DNA from: an uncultured Synergistales bacterium
GTDB lineage: Bacteria > Synergistota > Synergistia > Synergistales > Aminobacteriaceae
NCBI GenBank assembly: GCA_905234075.1
Contig: CAJOGI010000004.1
Coordinates: 124,001-188,000, forward strand
Reading direction: 5' to 3'
DNA: 64,000 nt
The translations under genes and the position numbers were made by a program. Shown piece by piece: positions 16,627 to 24,652 of this stretch (its first letter is position 1; the number at the start of each line of letters is the position of its first letter). The notes beneath the pieces are model-generated. The model searched no databases. It was given only the letters and a program-made list of their open reading frames with translations, and was not told the origin of the DNA.

Positions 16627-17772
16627 ATGTCAGACGAAATTAAAAAATTAGTCGGCGAAGCTCTAAATGAAATCATTGAGACGGCCAAGAGCGGGGGCAG
16701 AAAATTTCGTGTCGGTTTAATGGCTTCCGGCAGTGAACACGGAGCAGAAGAAATTGCTAAGGGCGCGGCTATGGCTGTTGCTAATTCAAGCAATGTCATT
16801 CCCGTTTTAATCGGCCCTAAAGTTAAAGGCTATGAAGATCTCGAATATATAGAGTGTGCAGAAGACGAAATCCCCGTAACTCTTGAAGCCTGCGTTAAAG
16901 ACGGAAGGGTCGCCGGAGCTGTGGCTATGCACTTTCCCTTCCCGTTAGGCGTTACGACAATCGGAAGAGTTCTAACGCCCGGACGCGGCAGGCCGATGCT
17001 TTTAGCATCAACGACCGGGACTTCTTCAACAGTTCGAGGCGCGGCAATGTTAAAAAATGCAATTTACGGAATTGCGACGGCGAAGGCACTCGGAATTAAA
17101 AATCCTACGGTAGGGATTTTGAACGTTGACACGGCTCACCCTGTTTTCAGAGCTTTATCCCGAATGAAAGATAAAGGCTACGAAATTACTTTCGGAACTT
17201 CAACCCGCGCTGACGGAGGCTCGGTCTTACGAGGCAATGATATTTTAACGGGCTCGGTGGACATTTGCGTTACTGATACATTAACTGGAAATGTTTTAGT
17301 AAAAATGTTCTCGTCATTTACGACCGGCGGAAGCTATGAGGCCAACGGCTGGGGCTACGGGCCTTCATGCGGCGAGGGCTGGAAAAATGTTGTCTCTATC
17401 GTTTCGAGGGCTTCAGGTGCGCCTGTTATCGCTAATGCTCTGAGCTTCACAGCGAGCGTTATAGCCGGAGGACTTCCCGAAAAAGTCGCTGAAGAATTGA
17501 AAGCCGCAAGAAGTGCCGGACTTGACGAAGAAATTGAAGCCATGACACCTAAGACTGAACAAGCCGAAGAAGTTAAGGCTCCCCCAGCAGAACCTACTGA
17601 TGACGAATTACACGGAATTGACGTTCTTGAAATTGATAACGCCGTCAAAGTTCTTTGGAAAGAAGGAATTTACGCGGAGAGCGCAATGGGCTGCACGGGA
17701 CCTGTTATAAAAATGCCTGCCCGGCACATGGCAAAAGCCGCTGAAATTCTTAAAGCTAAAGGATATTTATAA
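16627..17772 (+). CDS. grdD: Glycine/sarcosine/betaine reductase complex component C, alpha subunit
   Basis: 381 aa. PlsX/phosphate-acetyltransferase-like. MASGSEHGAEEIAKGA is at the N-terminus, FPFPLGVTTIGRVLTPGRGRPMLLASTTGTSSTVRGAA in the middle (about 99-136). The acyl-thioester cysteine is in AMGCTGPVIKMP, Cys356 by count, matching the C-terminal active-site Cys of characterised GrdD. An acidic Pro/Glu linker (EAMTPKTEQAEEVKAPP) precedes that domain. It is translationally close to grdC and followed by DUF3343. Confidence 0.95.
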   Translation: MSDEIKKLVGEALNEIIETAKSGGRKFRVGLMASGSEHGAEEIAKGAAMAVANSSNVIPVLIGPKVKGYEDLEYIECAEDEIPVTLEACVKDGRVAGAVAMHFPFPLGVTTIGRVLTPGRGRPMLLASTTGTSSTVRGAAMLKNAIYGIATAKALGIKNPTVGILNVDTAHPVFRALSRMKDKGYEITFGTSTRADGGSVLRGNDILTGSVDICVTDTLTGNVLVKMFSSFTTGGSYEANGWGYGPSCGEGWKNVVSIVSRASGAPVIANALSFTASVIAGGLPEKVAEELKAARSAGLDEEIEAMTPKTEQAEEVKAPPAEPTDDELHGIDVLEIDNAVKVLWKEGIYAESAMGCTGPVIKMPARHMAKAAEILKAKGYL

Positions 17773-17774
17773 AA

Positions 17775-17996
17775 ATGAGCTGCTTAGCTACTTTCAAGAC
17801 TACGAGCGCAGCTTTAATGTTCGAGAGGACCTGCCGCAGTTCGAGAATTTCCGCCCGAATTGCGCCTGTCCCCCGTTCATTGTCATCAAGCTGCGGACTT
17901 GCCTGCGAATTTCCCTGCGATATGCGTGAAAAAGTTGAAGAAATCGCAAACTCTAAAAAAATTCAAGTCGCAGGTTATCACGAAATTTCAGAATAA
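17775..17996 (+). CDS. DUF3343 protein (putative Se/S carrier-like)
   Basis: 73 aa, ATG 2 bp after the grdD stop. The pattern CLATFKTTSAALMFERTC...ARIAPVPRSLSSSCGLACEF is the DUF3343 signature, including the conserved SCGLA(C) region. The family is found with selenium and glycine-reductase genes, and a sulfur/selenium carrier role has been proposed, not proven. The close spacing to grdD supports one operon. The overlapping frame at 17860-18129 lacks family features and is rejected. Confidence 0.82.
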   Translation: MSCLATFKTTSAALMFERTCRSSRISARIAPVPRSLSSSCGLACEFPCDMREKVEEIANSKKIQVAGYHEISE

Positions 17997-18000
17997 CTTT

Positions 18001-19608
18001 TCAGAAATTCATCATTACTATATCCGCACTCGTAAAGTATTCATGCACAGGATTAATGAAAGTTCCGCGCATGTAGTCCGCATTTTTGCTCCTCGTTGTG
18101 ATTGCTATGCGTTTATTGCTTGTCCATAATTTTTTCGCTTCGTCCTCCGTGATGAAATATTTATCCGCGTCATCAGCTTGAGATGCTCCAAATTCAAGTT
18201 CATCAATCGTCCCTGCTGTTATTGTCCTGCGCTCAAGATAAAAATTCATTCCCTGCATTAAATGATGAAAAACTATCACATCGTCAGGCTCATGCGCCTT
18301 AATGATTGCTGCCGCTTCCTTGTGTGATAATAATTTTCCCTCAACTATAAATGCTCCGCTTGCTGAATACATCGTGAGTATTCCCAGTATGCACGTGATG
18401 AAGAGTGCGTGTTTACTGCGAGTGAGAAAAAACGTTGAGACAGTGAAGACTAAAAGCATGACTGCAAGGCTGAGAGCCGGAGTTTTCATTGCCATTACGC
18501 CGCTATCATTCGTGAGCATTGGCAAAATTATGCCGGTTAATGCCAACGGGATTAAGATTAAAGCATTGATCAGTATGAAAGGCTTAAATTCTTTTCCTTC
18601 AAATGATGATAATGACGCTCCTGCTAATATCGCCAGCGGAGGAAAACACGGAAGAATATATGTTACGAGCTTTGAATTTGAGAATGAGAAGAATAAAAAC
18701 GTCATGAAGAACCATAAGCCTAAAAATATTCCGTCCGCTTTAGAGATTAATCTGCACCTCCCGAACATGGCCTTGATCGAATCATATAACGTTCCCGTAT
18801 ACGGCACTAATCCTGCAAGCAATACCGGGATAAACCAATAAAAAGGCTGATAACGTTCATGAATTGTTGTCGTGTATCTCAGGAAATGTTCGCGTATAAA
18901 GAAAAAGTGAAAGAAATCGGAATTGGCCATGCAGACGGGAATAAACCATATGCAATTTACAACAAAAAAAATTATTATCGCCGTAGGTGAAAATATCAGC
19001 GTTAATATTTTTCTGCCCTGTTTAGTCATCAGGGCATAAATTACAGTTATTCCGCCCGGAAGAACTACGCCTATTAAACCTTTAGTCAGCACTGTAAGAG
19101 CCATTGAGACGTAAAACATGCAAAGCCATAAAAATTTTTGCGCGTCCTCAAGCCACAGACGGAAAAAGAATAACGAGAGCGTGAAGAAAAACGTTAATGT
19201 CATGTCTGTAATATTAATGCGCGATATTCCAAACCATAACGTTGACGATGCTAATATCATTGCAGAAACAAAAGAAGCGCGTTTATCCTTCGTGATAATA
19301 TATGCAAGCATTGATGTTACAGCACAGCCTAAAAGTCCGAGCAATACAGGCGTTAATCTTCCGGCAAATTCATTTTGTCCGAACAATTTGAATGACGCAG
19401 CCGTCAGCCAGTAATGCAATATTGGCTTCTCGAAATATTTTACATAATTTAATCGCGGAGTTATGTAATCTCCCGCTTCAATCATCTCACGCGGTATCTC
19501 CGAATATCTGCCCTCGTCAGGATCAAGAAAGCCGTAATCTCCAAGTCCGGCAAAATAGACATACGCCACAAGAATTACCGCAAGAATACAAAATATCTTT
19601 TTACTCAT
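18001..19608 (-). CDS. arnT: ArnT-like aminoarabinose (lipid A) glycosyltransferase
   Basis: 535 aa integral membrane GT-C protein with about 12 helices in the first 420 residues. The catalytic first periplasmic loop has GDYGFLDPDEGRYSEIPREM (DEGRYSE, acidic residues essential in the family) and YFEKPILHYWLTA follows. ArnT moves 4-amino-4-deoxy-L-arabinose from undecaprenyl phosphate to lipid A at the periplasmic face, lowering the negative charge and increasing resistance to cationic peptides. It overlaps the decarboxylase gene by 8 bp, last gene of the arn operon. Confidence 0.88.
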   Translation of the reverse strand: MSKKIFCILAVILVAYVYFAGLGDYGFLDPDEGRYSEIPREMIEAGDYITPRLNYVKYFEKPILHYWLTAASFKLFGQNEFAGRLTPVLLGLLGCAVTSMLAYIITKDKRASFVSAMILASSTLWFGISRINITDMTLTFFFTLSLFFFRLWLEDAQKFLWLCMFYVSMALTVLTKGLIGVVLPGGITVIYALMTKQGRKILTLIFSPTAIIIFFVVNCIWFIPVCMANSDFFHFFFIREHFLRYTTTIHERYQPFYWFIPVLLAGLVPYTGTLYDSIKAMFGRCRLISKADGIFLGLWFFMTFLFFSFSNSKLVTYILPCFPPLAILAGASLSSFEGKEFKPFILINALILIPLALTGIILPMLTNDSGVMAMKTPALSLAVMLLVFTVSTFFLTRSKHALFITCILGILTMYSASGAFIVEGKLLSHKEAAAIIKAHEPDDVIVFHHLMQGMNFYLERRTITAGTIDELEFGASQADDADKYFITEDEAKKLWTSNKRIAITTRSKNADYMRGTFINPVHEYFTSADIVMMNF

Positions 19609-20611
19609 GATACGCTCTCAATGTCATATTTATTGCTTCGCGTAATGTTACCGTTGGATGCCAGCCTAAGCTCATGATATTATCGATTGACGGTACGCGG
19701 TTTTGCGTGTCATCATAGCCGTTTGAATAGTAGCTTTCCGGCGTAACTGTTACGAGTTTCACGCTCTCTGCCTTATCTTTGAACGAAGGAAATTTTTTCA
19801 TCTCGTCAATTATTATCTCGGCGAGTTCGCAGATCGAATAGTTATTATTTGGATTGCCTATATTGAAGATACGGCTGTCCGCACGGCCTCCTTCGTTCTT
19901 GATTATCAGCAGCAATGCGTCTAATCCGTCCCCTATCCATGTAAAACTGCGTCTCTGTTTTCCGCCTCCGACAAGTTTAACCTCGCCGCGGTGAAGTACA
20001 TCGTAAATAATTTGCGTTACCGAGCGTGCGCGGTGTTCCTTTGCGTCGTTCATCGTGTCCAGGCCGGGCCCGATCCAGTTGAACGGCCTGAATAGAGTGT
20101 ACCGCAAACCTTTTTCCTGTCCGTATGCCGTGATTACGCGGTCTATCATCTGCTTTGAACAACTGTAAATCCATCGCATTTTATTTACAGGCCCCAAGAC
20201 TAACGGGCTCTCTTCCTCGCTAAGATCTGATGAACCGTCAGACATTCCGTAAACTTCAGATGTTGACGGGAAGATTACGCGCTTGCCGTACTCTGAACAC
20301 ATACGGACAACTTTCAAATTCTGCTCGAAATCAAGTTCAAATGTCCATAACGGGTGAGTTATGTAATATGAGGGCATTGCTACGCCTGCAAAAGGTAAAA
20401 CAATATCGCTTATTTTTACCTGCTCGCGTATATATTCATTTTCCTTGAAAATGTCGCCGGTATAACATGTAAAACGCGAATTGCCGGTGAATTTTTCAAG
20501 CCTGTTGGTATTAATATCGAACGCGCTGACTTCATAGTCTGTAGTGTTCAGCAGCTTTTCGATTAAATGCGTGCCGATGAAACCGCCTGCTCCTAAAATA
20601 AAAATTCTCAA
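19601..20611 (-). CDS. arnA: UDP-glucuronate decarboxylase (ArnA C-terminal half, free-standing)
   Basis: 336 aa extended SDR. Rossmann motif is ILGAGGFIGTHLIEKLL; YSCSKQMIDRVI has the Tyr-xxx-Lys pair; FRPFNWIGPGLD and RSFTWIGDGLDALL are ArnA-like. It oxidises and decarboxylates UDP-glucuronate to UDP-4-keto-pentose. In E. coli this domain is fused to the formyltransferase; here the two are separate genes. Start codon TTG behind TAAGGAAAG, 2 bp after arnB. Confidence 0.88.
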   Translation of the reverse strand: MRIFILGAGGFIGTHLIEKLLNTTDYEVSAFDINTNRLEKFTGNSRFTCYTGDIFKENEYIREQVKISDIVLPFAGVAMPSYYITHPLWTFELDFEQNLKVVRMCSEYGKRVIFPSTSEVYGMSDGSSDLSEEESPLVLGPVNKMRWIYSCSKQMIDRVITAYGQEKGLRYTLFRPFNWIGPGLDTMNDAKEHRARSVTQIIYDVLHRGEVKLVGGGKQRRSFTWIGDGLDALLLIIKNEGGRADSRIFNIGNPNNNYSICELAEIIIDEMKKFPSFKDKAESVKLVTVTPESYYSNGYDDTQNRVPSIDNIMSLGWHPTVTLREAINMTLRAYHE

Positions 20612-20613
20612 TT

Positions 20614-21705
20614 TTATATTCTTTCCTTAATCATAAAATTTTTAATACATTCTGTTACCCGTTTTACATCGTTGTTTTCCAGTAACGGGTATAACGGCAA
20701 TGATATTTCCTGCGCATAATATTTCTCTGCCTCCGGAAAATCTCCTGAATTATAGCCGAATTTTTCACGGTAATACGGCTGAAGAGGCACGGGCTTATAG
20801 TGTGTCATCGGGTTGATGCCGTTATTACGGAGATATTCTGCAAGCCCGTCGCGGAGATTATTTTCAACCTGCAGCGCAAAAATATGCCACACATGCTTTT
20901 TATCTGACGGCGGAAGTTTTATATTTTCTACTCCCGATAACTGTTCAAGATATAACGCGGCAAGTTCTCTGCGTCTTGCGATAAATTCATCAAGTCTGTT
21001 CATCTGGCTTAATCCCAGTGCGCAATGAATCTCTGACAGTCTGTAATTATAGCCTAATTCAATCATTTCTTTTTGCTGCGTTCCATGATTGCGGAAGCGC
21101 AAAAGTTTTTCTGCGTACTCGTCTTTATTAGTGAGGACTGCGCCGCCTTCAGCTGTTGTTATGTGCTTGACGGGGTGAAAACTTAAAGTCATCATGTCCG
21201 CAAATTCTGCTCTATCACGGCTTAAAGCATGGCTCGCGTCTTCAATCAAAACTGCATTGTTTTCATTCGCAATTTTTCTGTATGATTTTATGTCAAGAGG
21301 ATAACCGGCGAAACTTACCGGGACTATCGCTTTGATTTTTCCGGGATATTTCTTTGCAAGTGCTTCAGCTTTCTTAACGTCAAGGCACAATGTGTCAGGG
21401 TCAATGTCAGCGAATAAAGGCACCGCTCCCGTATATAACACGCTGTTTGACGTGGCGACGAATGTTAATGCCGTCGTTACAGCATAATCTCCCTCGTGAA
21501 GTCCGGCGGCGTTCATAGCCCCATGCAACGCTGATGTCCCTGATGAAAATGTGATTGCATATTTCATTCCGACATATTCAGCAAGTTTTTTCTCAAACGC
21601 TTCAACGGTCGGTCCCATTGTCAGCCAGTCGCCGTGTAATACTCTCACTACTTCGGCTATGTCATCGTCATTTACCCATTGACGGCCGTATGATAGTTTC
21701 TTCAT
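20614..21705 (-). CDS. arnB: UDP-4-amino-4-deoxy-L-arabinose aminotransferase
   Basis: 363 aa DegT/DnrJ/EryC1/StrS PLP enzyme. FSSGTSALHGAMNAAGLHEGD holds the phosphate site, LIEDASHAL the PLP Asp, and SFHPVKHITTAEGGAVLT the Schiff-base Lys. GYNYRLSEIHCALGLSQ is also canonical. It aminates UDP-4-keto-pentose with glutamate. It lies between arnD and the decarboxylase, which gives the substrate assignment. Confidence 0.9.
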   Translation of the reverse strand: MKKLSYGRQWVNDDDIAEVVRVLHGDWLTMGPTVEAFEKKLAEYVGMKYAITFSSGTSALHGAMNAAGLHEGDYAVTTALTFVATSNSVLYTGAVPLFADIDPDTLCLDVKKAEALAKKYPGKIKAIVPVSFAGYPLDIKSYRKIANENNAVLIEDASHALSRDRAEFADMMTLSFHPVKHITTAEGGAVLTNKDEYAEKLLRFRNHGTQQKEMIELGYNYRLSEIHCALGLSQMNRLDEFIARRRELAALYLEQLSGVENIKLPPSDKKHVWHIFALQVENNLRDGLAEYLRNNGINPMTHYKPVPLQPYYREKFGYNSGDFPEAEKYYAQEISLPLYPLLENNDVKRVTECIKNFMIKERI

Positions 21706-21726
21706 TTTTTTATCTTATTGTCTCCT

Positions 21727-22605
21727 TTATATTTGGACTGCAAGTTTGCCCGCTCTTCCGTCTAAATTTCCCATTTCAATACGCGAGTTTATCAGCTTAG
21801 AACTTTTTAACGCTTCTCTAAGCGTCATAAACTCTACATTATTATCACGGCATTTCGCAAGAAATTCTCTGAATGTTTCGCTCATCATTCCGCCTTCCAT
21901 CTCAGTATGAATTGTATGAACGTTCAAGCCGTCATGTAAAAGTTTAATATAATAATCGTTGAGCTTTTCCGCAGGAATTGTACCGAGAACTTCGTCCATT
22001 GTCGGAAGTGTCGAAGGTACTTGAGGCGTTCGGAATGTTACCCCGTCAAATTCCGGCATAAACGGAGCATAGCCTCTTACATCACTGCAATAATCAAAAT
22101 TAAATTCGTCCTGTACTCTGAGACTGTCGCATGTTACCTGCCAGCCCGGAGCAGCGCATGATTTAGCACGTTCGCCTGCAATTTTTTCGTAGAGTTCCAT
22201 CGCCTTTTGAAGCTCATTGCGGATTATTTCTCGCGTTAATTTCGGTAAATTATCCTGCCAGTAAACATGATCCCATGAATGAATGCCGCAGTCATGCCCT
22301 TCAGAGATTGACCGCCTAATTAAATCGGGATTGGATTTTACAATCATTGGAGCCGGAAGCAATGTCCCGTAAAATAACGTTTTTATGCCATATGCTGTCG
22401 GAGCTTTAGTGCGCAGCATCTTGCTTATGAATCCTTTGCGGAATATTCGGCGTAATGCTTTGCCTGAATTGTCCGGGCCGAGTGAGAAGAAGATTGACGC
22501 TTTGATTTTATTCTCATTCAAAATATCTAAGAGTTTCGGCAGCCCTTCAAGATAGCCCCTCAATGTGTCTATATCTATCTTTATTGCTAGTTTGATATTT
22601 CCCAT
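21727..22605 (-). CDS. arnD: Undecaprenyl-P 4-formamido-arabinose deformylase
   Basis: 292 aa NodB-type polysaccharide deacetylase. IKIDIDTLRGYLEGLPKLLDIL is the start typical of ArnD, EGHDCGIHSWDHVYWQD carries the metal-binding His pair, and CAAPGWQVT and VHTIHTEMEGGM follow. It removes the formyl group from lipid-linked Ara4FN before transfer to lipid A. It overlaps the formyltransferase gene by 19 bp, so translation is probably coupled. Confidence 0.9.
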   Translation of the reverse strand: MGNIKLAIKIDIDTLRGYLEGLPKLLDILNENKIKASIFFSLGPDNSGKALRRIFRKGFISKMLRTKAPTAYGIKTLFYGTLLPAPMIVKSNPDLIRRSISEGHDCGIHSWDHVYWQDNLPKLTREIIRNELQKAMELYEKIAGERAKSCAAPGWQVTCDSLRVQDEFNFDYCSDVRGYAPFMPEFDGVTFRTPQVPSTLPTMDEVLGTIPAEKLNDYYIKLLHDGLNVHTIHTEMEGGMMSETFREFLAKCRDNNVEFMTLREALKSSKLINSRIEMGNLDGRAGKLAVQI

Positions 22606-23411
22606 TCAACAACCTCTAATATTCCGTCATGCGTTTTTATAATGACTGCAGGCGTATTAACATCTTCAAGGTTGGATATTATTCGCGTCTTCCAGATCAT
22701 TATTTTATGTCCGTCATGATAGAAAAATGCTCCCGGAAACGGCTTTGCAACTGCCCTCACAAGATTATGAATCTCACGTGCGCTCTTTGACCAGTCTATT
22801 ATGCCGTCTTCAGGTCTCCGTCTTCCGAATTTCGTTGCCTCTGCTTCATTCTGAGGAGTTCCTTCTGCATTTCCTGATAAAATGTCATCAAGACTTTTTG
22901 ATAAAACGCGCCCTGCCGCCGGAATAATTTTTTGGAATACTTCGTGCGATGTCTCATTCTCTCCGATTGCGACAGCCTCCTGAGCTATAATATTTCCTCT
23001 ATCTGCGTATTTTGTCATGCGGTGCAACGTTACGCCTGCTTCTTTTTCGCCGTTAAGCACAGCCCAGTTTACACAAGCGCGGCCGCGATATTTAGGCAGC
23101 AATGAACCATGCATGTTAAATGCTCCCAAAGGCGCAAGGTCAAGTATTTTTATATCAATTAATTTGCGGTAATAAAATGAAAATATTACGTCCGGCTTTG
23201 CATTTTTCACTTCATCATAATCCGGCTCATTTGTTGATACGTTCAAGTTATTTTTTTTCGCAAGTTCATAAACTGATTCAAACCATTGCGTTTCGTTGGG
23301 GTCATCTTCATGCGTATATACTAACGTTATTTGAATGTCATCACGCTTCAATAATGCGTTCATACATTCATAGCCTACGGAACTATACGCAAAGACTACT
23401 GCGTTTTTCAT
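22587..23411 (-). CDS. arnA: UDP-Ara4N formyltransferase (ArnA N-terminal half, free-standing)
   Basis: 274 aa methionyl-tRNA formyltransferase fold. FNMHGSLLPKYRGRACVNWAV holds the catalytic HxSLLPxYRG, with GVTLHRMTKYADRGNIIAQEA next, then a small C-terminal domain (WSKSAREIHNLVRAVAKPFPGAFF). It formylates UDP-Ara4N, a step needed for transfer to the lipid carrier. It is second gene of the operon, 6 bp after arnC. Confidence 0.9.
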   Translation of the reverse strand: MKNAVVFAYSSVGYECMNALLKRDDIQITLVYTHEDDPNETQWFESVYELAKKNNLNVSTNEPDYDEVKNAKPDVIFSFYYRKLIDIKILDLAPLGAFNMHGSLLPKYRGRACVNWAVLNGEKEAGVTLHRMTKYADRGNIIAQEAVAIGENETSHEVFQKIIPAAGRVLSKSLDDILSGNAEGTPQNEAEATKFGRRRPEDGIIDWSKSAREIHNLVRAVAKPFPGAFFYHDGHKIMIWKTRIISNLEDVNTPAVIIKTHDGILEVVEWEISN

Positions 23412-23417
23412 TTTATT

Positions 23418-24101
23418 TTATCTTCTCCTTGCCATATATGCTGTCCTGATTAAACTCATGAATAACTTTATTAACCTGTACAAACTGTATTTTGATCTTC
23501 CATATTCGCGTTCGCTGTGAGAAATTTCAATCTCGACGGGATTTTGCGCGAGTTTCTGTGCAAGTGCAGGAATGAATATGTCATCACGTTTTGACTTTAG
23601 TACTTCTGTTATTATATTACGCGAATATCCTCTCAGCATACAGCCGTAATCGCTGATCTTAAATCCTGTTATAATGTTTGTAATTTTATTCACAATCCGC
23701 GAGGCTTTTTTGCGAAAAAAATTATCTTGTCTGTTTATTCTGATTGTACCAATTACATCATGGCCACGTTTATATTCAGATATTATTTTTGGGATTTCTT
23801 CAGGAGGATTTTGTAAGTCTGCGTCCATTGTTATGATTAAACCGCCTGCGCATTGCTCAAAGCCTTTCATGATTGCCCTATGCTGTCCGTAATTGCCTCC
23901 CATGTCTATAACTTTTATGTGCGAATTATTTTTTTGTTCATTCTGAAGGATTGAGAGCGATTTATCTTGGCTTCCATCATTGATGAATATTATTTCGTGC
24001 TGCACATCAGACATTACAGGAAATAATCTTGAGAACAGTGCGGATAAACTTTGCTCTTCATTGTACACGGGAATAACGACTGATATTAGTTCTGTATCCA
24101 A
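23418..24101 (-). CDS. arnC: ArnC-like undecaprenyl-phosphate Ara4FN transferase (short form)
   Basis: 227 aa GT2 enzyme: SVVIPVYNEEQSLSALFSRL, INDGSQDKSL, MKGFEQCAGGLIITMDADLQNPPEEI (DAD) and RSKYSLYRLIKLFMSLIRTA. It should attach formylated aminoarabinose to undecaprenyl phosphate. The protein stops just after the SKYSLYRL motif; ArnC of enterobacteria is about 320 aa and continues with two membrane helices, absent here. The stop codon overlaps the ribosome-binding site of the next gene, so the short form may be natural. First gene of the arn operon. Confidence 0.82.
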   Translation of the reverse strand: MDTELISVVIPVYNEEQSLSALFSRLFPVMSDVQHEIIFINDGSQDKSLSILQNEQKNNSHIKVIDMGGNYGQHRAIMKGFEQCAGGLIITMDADLQNPPEEIPKIISEYKRGHDVIGTIRINRQDNFFRKKASRIVNKITNIITGFKISDYGCMLRGYSRNIITEVLKSKRDDIFIPALAQKLAQNPVEIEISHSEREYGRSKYSLYRLIKLFMSLIRTAYMARRR

Positions 24102-24503
24102 TTAACGATTACCGTCTTTCTTTTTTTGTAAGTATTCTAAATTTATTTTCAACAATTTGCACTCTTTCTTAAATTTTTCGGCTTTCGCAGAATCTTTTAC
24201 TCCACGCAATGTTGTTAATCGTGGTTGATTTTAAGTGAAAATATTTAATTTTGCAAGATACGCGAAAAATTTTACTACGCCGGCCATAAAAAAAATAAAA
24301 TATTTTCATTTTGAGACCTTATGAAAAAAAATTGCGGTTAAAAAATTTTTGATTCTAATTTTTTACTTAGCTCTGTGAATTTTTATGGGAATTAAAAAAA
24401 TTAAAACTTTTTGTAGGTGTAAATGTAGTGGTAAAAATTTTTCTTTCTTGAAATTTTGAATGGCACGAAAAATATTTTAGCATAAAATTTTTAGAAGCAA
24501 TAC
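24102..24503. other. AT-rich divergent intergenic region arn / ugd
   Basis: About 550 bp separate arnC from ugd. It contains dispersed repeat copy C (24331-24443) and, nearer ugd, a good promoter. No convincing ORF or RNA gene is seen. The minus-strand promoter for the arn operon must lie here, but I cannot pick out clear -35/-10 boxes. Confidence 0.5.
24331..24443 (+). repeat. Dispersed intergenic repeat, copy C
   Basis: Reads AATTTTTGATTCTAATTTTT, CTCTGTGAATTTTTATGGGA, then TTTTTGTAGGTGTAAATGTA and GTGGTAAAAATTTTT. Same orientation as copies A and D. Confidence 0.8.
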
Positions 24504-24532
24504 TTGAAAAAATAAAACGCAATGTTTATAAT
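24504..24532 (+). promoter_or_regulatory. Sigma-70 promoter of ugd
   Basis: TTGAAA at 24504-24509, 17-bp spacer, perfect TATAAT at 24527-24532. The predicted 5' leader is about 115 nt. Confidence 0.7.
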
Positions 24533-24652
24533 TTACATAATAGTGTAGCAGAATGAGCGAAAATCACAACATATTCGGCGCAGTGCAGGCGAGCAGTTCG
24601 TGATATATTTCATGTTATGCTTTCGGAATTAAAAAAGGAGTCTTTAACAAGA

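Noticed and set aside
17750-18000. In-frame UGA selenocysteine in the grd/DUF3343 segment
   Set aside because: grdC, grdD and DUF3343 are open without UGA; no SECIS-like hairpin was noticed. The selenoprotein subunits are not in this window.
17860-18129. Second frame overlapping the DUF3343 gene
   Set aside because: No family resemblance, overlaps DUF3343 and runs antisense into arnT. A shadow frame.
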